Assembly (NCBI GenBank): GCA_900548125.1
Contig: URJN01000095.1
Coordinates: 1-8,035, forward strand
Source: an uncultured Eubacteriales bacterium
Lineage (GTDB): Bacteria > Bacillota > Clostridia > Christensenellales > Aristaeellaceae
Reading direction: 5' to 3'
DNA: 8,035 nt
In this document: piece by piece, positions 5,654 through 8,035 of the stretch
Numbering within the stretch: the first letter of the stretch is position 1
Layout of the letters: each line of letters begins with the position of its first letter
The notes under the pieces: generated by a model
What the model saw: the letters and a program-made list of their open reading frames with translations, nothing else
Told to the model about the DNA's origin: nothing
Database searches by the model: none
Translations under genes and position numbers: made by a program

Positions 5654-5741
5654 GGAAATCGCAAAGAACCGCCCGCGTGCGCAAAAGCCGAAACGTTTTG
5701 CGGACTTTGGCGGAAGTGAAAGCGGGCTCAGCCCGCTTATA
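5654..5741 (-). repeat. Tandem structured intergenic repeat, copy A (xth-proximal)
   Basis: First copy, in minus-strand order, running from just over the xth stop codon. It folds as minus-strand RNA into AAGCGGGC-TGA-GCCCGCTT (5738-5720) and a second hairpin with outer stem CCGCC/GGCGG (5713-5709 with 5673-5669) and inner stem CGCAAAA/TTTTGCG (5702-5696 with 5686-5680) around a 9-nt loop. No gene is encoded: the open frame crossing it exists because the 96-bp period is a multiple of three. Likely a dispersed REP-like element or a structured RNA; I do not recognise a named family. Confidence 0.87.
5720..5738 (-). terminator. Hairpin overlapping the xth stop codon (weak terminator)
   Basis: An 8-bp perfect stem with TCA/TGA loop that overlaps the TAA stop (5739-5737) of xth. 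It is followed on the minus strand by only three Ts before a C, so termination is probably partial and transcription may continue through the repeats into the yfcE-like gene. Confidence 0.5.
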
Positions 5742-6492
5742 GGGAGATTTCCAGAACCACGGGGCAGTGGTCGCTGCCCAGTACATCGTCGTCGATGCGG
5801 GCGGCGGTAATTTTGTCCTTGATTCGGTCGGAAACGAGGAAATAGTCGATGCGCCATCCCGCGTTGTTGGCGCGTGCGTTGAACATATAGCTCCACCAGC
5901 TGTAGCGTCCGACGGCGTCGGGGTAGAGGTAGCGGAAAGAATCCACAAAGCCGGAATCGAGCAGCTTGGTCATGGCCCCGCGCTCCTGCGGGGTAAAGCC
6001 TGCGTTGCCTGTGTTGGTCTTGGGGTTTTTGAGGTCGATTTCCTTGTGAGCAACGTTCATGTCGCCGCAGACGATAACGGGCTTCTTTTCATCCAGCTGC
6101 TTGAGGTACATGCGGAAATCTTCTTCCCAGCACATGCGGTACATCAGCCGCGTCAAGCCGCGCTGGCTGTTGGGCGTATAGACCGTGACAAGATAAAACG
6201 CATCGTATTCGAGCGTAATTAACCGCCCTTCGTGGTCGTGCAGCTCGCTGCTCATGCCATACTGAACGGAAAGCGGCTGCTGCTTGGCGAAAATCGCCGT
6301 ACCGGAATAGCCCTTCTTTTCCGCAGAATTAAAGAATTCCAGATAACCCGTCGCGGGAATCTCCGCCTGCCCGGGCTGCATTTTGGTTTCCTGCAAACAG
6401 AAGAAATCGGCGTCCTGCTGCGCAAAATAATCACCGAAGCCCTTCGTCAGGCAGGCGCGCAGACCGTTGACGTTCCAAGAAATCAGCTTCAT
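5737..6492 (-). CDS. xth: Exodeoxyribonuclease III / AP endonuclease (ExoA, Xth)
   Basis: 251-aa base-excision-repair nuclease that cleaves DNA 5' of abasic sites and degrades 3' ends, using Mg2+. Every catalytic motif of the ExoIII family is present: N7 in WNVNGLRA, E35 in LQETK, the YTPNS loop (105-109), D144 and N146 in GDMNVAHKEIDL, D216 in GWRIDYFLVS and the D241-H242 pair in GSDHCPVVL at the C-terminus. Length is normal. I chose the ATG at 6492 because GGAGG (6502-6498) lies 5 nt upstream; an in-frame ATG at 6504 overlaps that SD. A sigma-A promoter (6551-6579) and a 5'-terminal stem-loop (6506-6543) precede it. The stop overlaps a hairpin of repeat copy A. Confidence 0.96.
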   Translation of the reverse strand: MKLISWNVNGLRACLTKGFGDYFAQQDADFFCLQETKMQPGQAEIPATGYLEFFNSAEKKGYSGTAIFAKQQPLSVQYGMSSELHDHEGRLITLEYDAFYLVTVYTPNSQRGLTRLMYRMCWEEDFRMYLKQLDEKKPVIVCGDMNVAHKEIDLKNPKTNTGNAGFTPQERGAMTKLLDSGFVDSFRYLYPDAVGRYSWWSYMFNARANNAGWRIDYFLVSDRIKDKITAARIDDDVLGSDHCPVVLEISL

Positions 6493-6505
6493 TTTTTCCT
6501 CCATC

Positions 6506-6543
6506 GCCGAGGCGCGGATCTGTCGCGTATAAAACGCCTCGGC
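6506..6543 (-). promoter_or_regulatory. 5'-terminal stem-loop of the xth leader
   Basis: A perfect 9-bp inverted repeat, GCCGAGGCG (6506-6514) with CGCCTCGGC (6535-6543), around a 20-nt loop. The -10 at 6551-6556 puts the xth transcript start near 6544, so the mRNA would begin with this stem and end it 3 nt before the SD. Such 5'-end stems stabilise mRNAs in other bacteria; an operator is the alternative. No T-run follows on either strand. Confidence 0.6.
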
Positions 6544-6550
6544 AGTTGCT

Positions 6551-6579
6551 ATTATACAGGATAGAAGCCCGAATGGAAA
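6551..6579 (-). promoter_or_regulatory. Sigma-A promoter of xth
   Basis: On the minus strand, -35 TTTCCA (6579-6574), 17-nt spacer, perfect -10 TATAAT (6556-6551). The -35 overlaps the SD region of the divergent DUF2953 gene, so the two divergent units overlap by their control regions. I could not pick a convincing plus-strand promoter here for the DUF2953 gene. Confidence 0.72.
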
Positions 6580-6618
6580 GGGGAGATTTCCACGCTGTTC
6601 TTTGTTTTCCTGCTGTAT

Positions 6619-7122
6619 TTGGCGCTGTGCGTGCGGGTGACGGCGGATGTATGCGTCGGTATCAGGGAAACGCGGAGCGAATTGTGCGCGTCATTCAGCA
6701 TGCTGATGCTTTGCGCGGATTATGACGGTCAGGGAGAATTTTCATCCGGCGCGGCGAAATGGTCAGCGCGCTATCTGCCGGAAAAGCATCTGCCTAAGCT
6801 GGACAAAATCAAGCTGCAAACGGCTTTTCTGCTGGCAAAAAGCGTTTTTGACGCGGCGCATTGGCAGGAAATCAGGCTGCATATACGCATCGGAACAGAG
6901 GAGGCGTGGAGCACCGCGATGGCGGCAGGTATGGCGCGGGCGACACTCTGCGGCATGCTTGCCGGTTTGGGCAGGGCGCGGCAGAGCGATATCCGCATTG
7001 AACCGGATTTTGCGTCGCAGGGGCTGACTGCCGCTTGCCGGTGTATATTCTTTCTGCGGGTGGGCGATATTATGTTTGCAGCGGCAAAGGCGGCTGTAAA
7101 ACGTCGCGGAAAGAAGGAATGA
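6619..7122 (+). CDS. DUF2953 (YtfI-like) membrane-anchored protein
   Basis: Protein of the DUF2953 type, function unknown, usually found directly before ytfJ in spore-forming Firmicutes, as here. Recognisable parts: the IRIGTEEAWSTAMAAG stretch, the IEPDF segment and the C-terminal FFLRVGDIMFAAAKAA. The frame is open from 6565 and encodes an N-terminal hydrophobic segment (TLFFVFLLYLALCVRV from 6592) that looks like a membrane anchor. Starting at TTG 6619 keeps only its end. A strong SD-like AAAGGGGAG (6577-6585) lies 9 nt before an in-frame CTG at 6595, so true translation probably begins near 6595 on a non-standard codon; no in-frame ATG, GTG or TTG lies between that SD and 6619. The 3' end abuts ytfJ with a 2-nt gap, implying co-transcription. 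Confidence 0.75.
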   Translation: MALCVRVTADVCVGIRETRSELCASFSMLMLCADYDGQGEFSSGAAKWSARYLPEKHLPKLDKIKLQTAFLLAKSVFDAAHWQEIRLHIRIGTEEAWSTAMAAGMARATLCGMLAGLGRARQSDIRIEPDFASQGLTAACRCIFFLRVGDIMFAAAKAAVKRRGKKE

Positions 7123-7124
7123 GG

Positions 7125-7550
7125 ATGGAAAGGCACCCCATCGAGAGCTTGATGGGCACATCCATGGAAAATATCAAAGACATGGTGGACGTCAATACGG
7201 TTGTGGGCGATCCGGTGATGGCGCAGGACGGCTCGACGATTATCCCGATTTCACGGGTATCGTTTGGCTTTGTTGCGGGCGGCGGGGAGTATGCGCTCGC
7301 GGGCGCACAGACGGGGGCTTACGGATTGCCGTTTGCCGGAGGAGCCGGCGCGGGCATTTCGATTCACCCCATGGGGTTTCTGGTCTGCTCGGCAAACGGG
7401 GTCAGGCTGCTGAGCGCGAACTGCGCGTCGCCGATGGAGCGGATGGTCGAAATGATTCCGCAGGCTTTGGAGGGGCTTAAAAGCCTGAGCGAAGAGGAAG
7501 CGCGGGAGGACAGAAAGCAGGCGCATGTCAAGGCAGCATACGAGGAATGA
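7125..7550 (+). CDS. ytfJ: YtfJ/GerW family sporulation protein
   Basis: 141-aa member of the spore YtfJ/GerW family, needed in Bacillus for full spore germination and found only in spore-forming lineages and their relatives. The family's N-terminus is clear: HPIESLMGTSMENIKDMVDV (4-23), then NTVVGDPV, then a VSFGFVAGGGEY (46-56) stretch, a Gly/Ala-rich centre (AGGAGAGISI, 71-80), HPMGFLV and a charged C-terminal tail. I chose ATG 7125 because AAGGA (7114-7118) is 6 nt upstream; the ATG at 7119 overlaps the previous stop as ATGA but sits directly on the SD. It is coupled to the DUF2953 gene and ends at the terminator 7550-7572. This is the best single sign that the host can sporulate. Confidence 0.94.
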   Translation: MERHPIESLMGTSMENIKDMVDVNTVVGDPVMAQDGSTIIPISRVSFGFVAGGGEYALAGAQTGAYGLPFAGGAGAGISIHPMGFLVCSANGVRLLSANCASPMERMVEMIPQALEGLKSLSEEEAREDRKQAHVKAAYEE

Positions 7551-7572
7551 GCGGGCAAAACGCCCGCTTTTT
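7550..7572 (+). terminator. Rho-independent terminator of the ytfI-ytfJ operon
   Basis: AGCGGGC (7550-7556) pairs with GCCCGCT (7562-7568) around a 5-nt loop, followed by a T-run (7568-7572). It starts on the last base of the ytfJ stop codon. Confidence 0.9.
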
Positions 7573-7711
7573 GCTTTCACCCGCGAAACCGAACGGACAT
7601 AAAATGCGGTTAGGGATGCTGCAAGAGGCAAGGCAGCTTTGAAGCTGATGCGAATTTTTGCGGCGATTCCTGTAAAATATCGCAGATTTTGCGGCGCAAA
7701 GCGAATAGTTC
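7573..7711. other. Intergenic stretch before the aspartokinase promoter
   Basis: No gene supported. It contains a small CAGCTT-TG-AAGCTG hairpin (7634-7647) and repeated TTTGCGGCG-like words (about 7657-7665 and 7686-7695). A 29-codon frame at 7648-7737 has no SD and runs through the promoter, so it is not called. Confidence 0.4.
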
Positions 7712-7740
7712 TTGACTTTACGCTGCACATTCTTTAGAAT
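7712..7740 (+). promoter_or_regulatory. Sigma-A promoter of the aspartate kinase gene
   Basis: TTGACT (7712-7717), 17-nt spacer, TAGAAT (7735-7740). The predicted transcript starts near 7747, giving an ~84-nt leader that contains the two hairpins at 7777-7829. Confidence 0.85.
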
Positions 7741-7776
7741 GGTATTTGCTTATATTCACCATGTCGATACAGGACT

Positions 7777-7829
7777 CGGATGGCTTTCTGCCGTCCGGCG
7801 TGACAAAGAAGAAATCGGAGGGCTTCCGA
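7777..7829 (+). promoter_or_regulatory. Structured leader with possible SD-sequestering switch
   Basis: Hairpin 1 pairs CGGATGGC (7777-7784) with GCCGTCCG (7790-7797), 8 bp with one G-U. Hairpin 2 pairs TCGGAG (7815-7820) with TTCCGA (7824-7829) and buries part of the SD GGAGGG (7817-7822). The 3' arm of hairpin 1 can instead pair with 7816-7823 at 7 of 8 positions, covering the SD. Such mutually exclusive pairings are typical of translational attenuators. The leader is too short for a lysine riboswitch. Regulation is inferred. Confidence 0.4.
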
Positions 7830-7830
7830 A

Positions 7831-8035
7831 ATGGGAATGAAGGTAGCGAAGTTTGGCGGAAGTTCGCTGGCGGATGCGGCTCAGTTTAAAAAGGTCAGGG
7901 AAATCCTGCTTTCGGATGCAGACAGGCACATTGTTGTGCCGAGCGCGCCCGGAAAACGCAGCGCCGCGGATATCAAAGTCACCGATCTGTTTTATGAATG
8001 CAACCGCCTGGCTGCCTTCGCTCCATCGCGTCCCG
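7831..8035 (+). CDS. Aspartate kinase (N-terminal part, cut by window end)
   Basis: First 68 codons of an aspartokinase, which phosphorylates aspartate as the first step toward lysine, threonine, methionine and diaminopimelate. The nucleotide-binding motif KFGGSSLAD (7-15) and the family's VVPSAPGKR (40-48) followed by KVTDL (54-58) are diagnostic. The SAPGKR form is typical of the Clostridia/Bacillus YclM-like group. The start is ATG 7831, 8 nt after GGAGGG (7817-7822); Met3 is an alternative. The catalytic remainder and any ACT domains lie outside the window, so isozyme and feedback type cannot be told. It has its own promoter and a structured leader. Confidence 0.92.
   Translation, partial: MGMKVAKFGGSSLADAAQFKKVREILLSDADRHIVVPSAPGKRSAADIKVTDLFYECNRLAAFAPSRP

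Noticed and set aside
5558..5741. CRISPR array
   Set aside because: Only two long tandem copies with a 7-nt gap; no short repeats with unique spacers and no cas genes.
5343..5948. Minus-strand frame of 201 codons with a repeated RTRAVLC peptide
   Set aside because: It spans the end of xth, the tandem repeat and the start of yfcE in other frames. The repeated peptide arises because the 96-bp repeat period is divisible by three.
7035..7124. N-terminal extension of YtfJ from 7035
   Set aside because: It overlaps the end of the DUF2953 gene and the added residues are not part of the YtfJ family; SD spacing supports 7125.
7648..7737. 29-codon frame (MRIFAAIPV...) before aspartokinase
   Set aside because: No SD, and it crosses the -35 and -10 of the aspartokinase promoter.

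Overview
The window looks like chromosomal DNA of a moderately GC-rich, probably spore-forming Firmicute of the Clostridia. Purine-rich Shine-Dalgarno (SD) sites, sigma-A promoters with 16-17 bp spacers, a consensus Gram-positive LexA box, a YtfJ/GerW-type sporulation protein and a Clostridia/Bacillus-type aspartokinase support this. It is mostly housekeeping, with no transposase, integrase, CRISPR array, rRNA or tRNA visible.

Layout. (1) 1-2237, plus strand: an M19 dipeptidase whose N-terminus is missing or frame-disrupted at the window edge, then a FliB-like Cys-rich protein, ending at a strong bidirectional terminator. (2) 2238-3802: a divergent regulatory locus. A CI/LexA-like repressor (XRE helix-turn-helix plus S24 autoprotease) is on the minus strand. 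On the plus strand are a 137-aa coiled-coil/helix-turn-helix protein and a 41-aa single-membrane-segment peptide, driven by a near-perfect sigma-A promoter with a 13/14 match to the LexA (SOS) box between -35 and -10. (3) 3803-4904: a DegV-family protein with its own promoter, ending at a terminator shared with the convergent minus-strand genes. (4) 4946-6579, minus strand: exodeoxyribonuclease III and then a YfcE-like phosphodiesterase. Between them lie two tandem ~89-nt repeats whose differences mostly preserve base pairing in minus-strand RNA. (5) 6595-7572, plus strand: a DUF2953 (YtfI-like) membrane-anchored protein followed by YtfJ/GerW, then a terminator. (6) 7712-8035: a promoter, a structured leader and the first 68 codons of an aspartate kinase, cut by the window end.

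The best candidate for an undescribed system is the SOS-box locus at about 3040-3802. Its layout (S24-family repressor diverging from an SOS-box promoter that drives a tiny membrane protein) resembles the lexA/yneA arrangement of Bacillus, but the proteins differ: the repressor has a phage-type helix-turn-helix, and the plus-strand genes are not yneA. The second candidate is the tandem structured repeat between xth and yfcE. The third is a possible translational switch in the aspartokinase leader. Functions proposed for these three are inference from sequence architecture.
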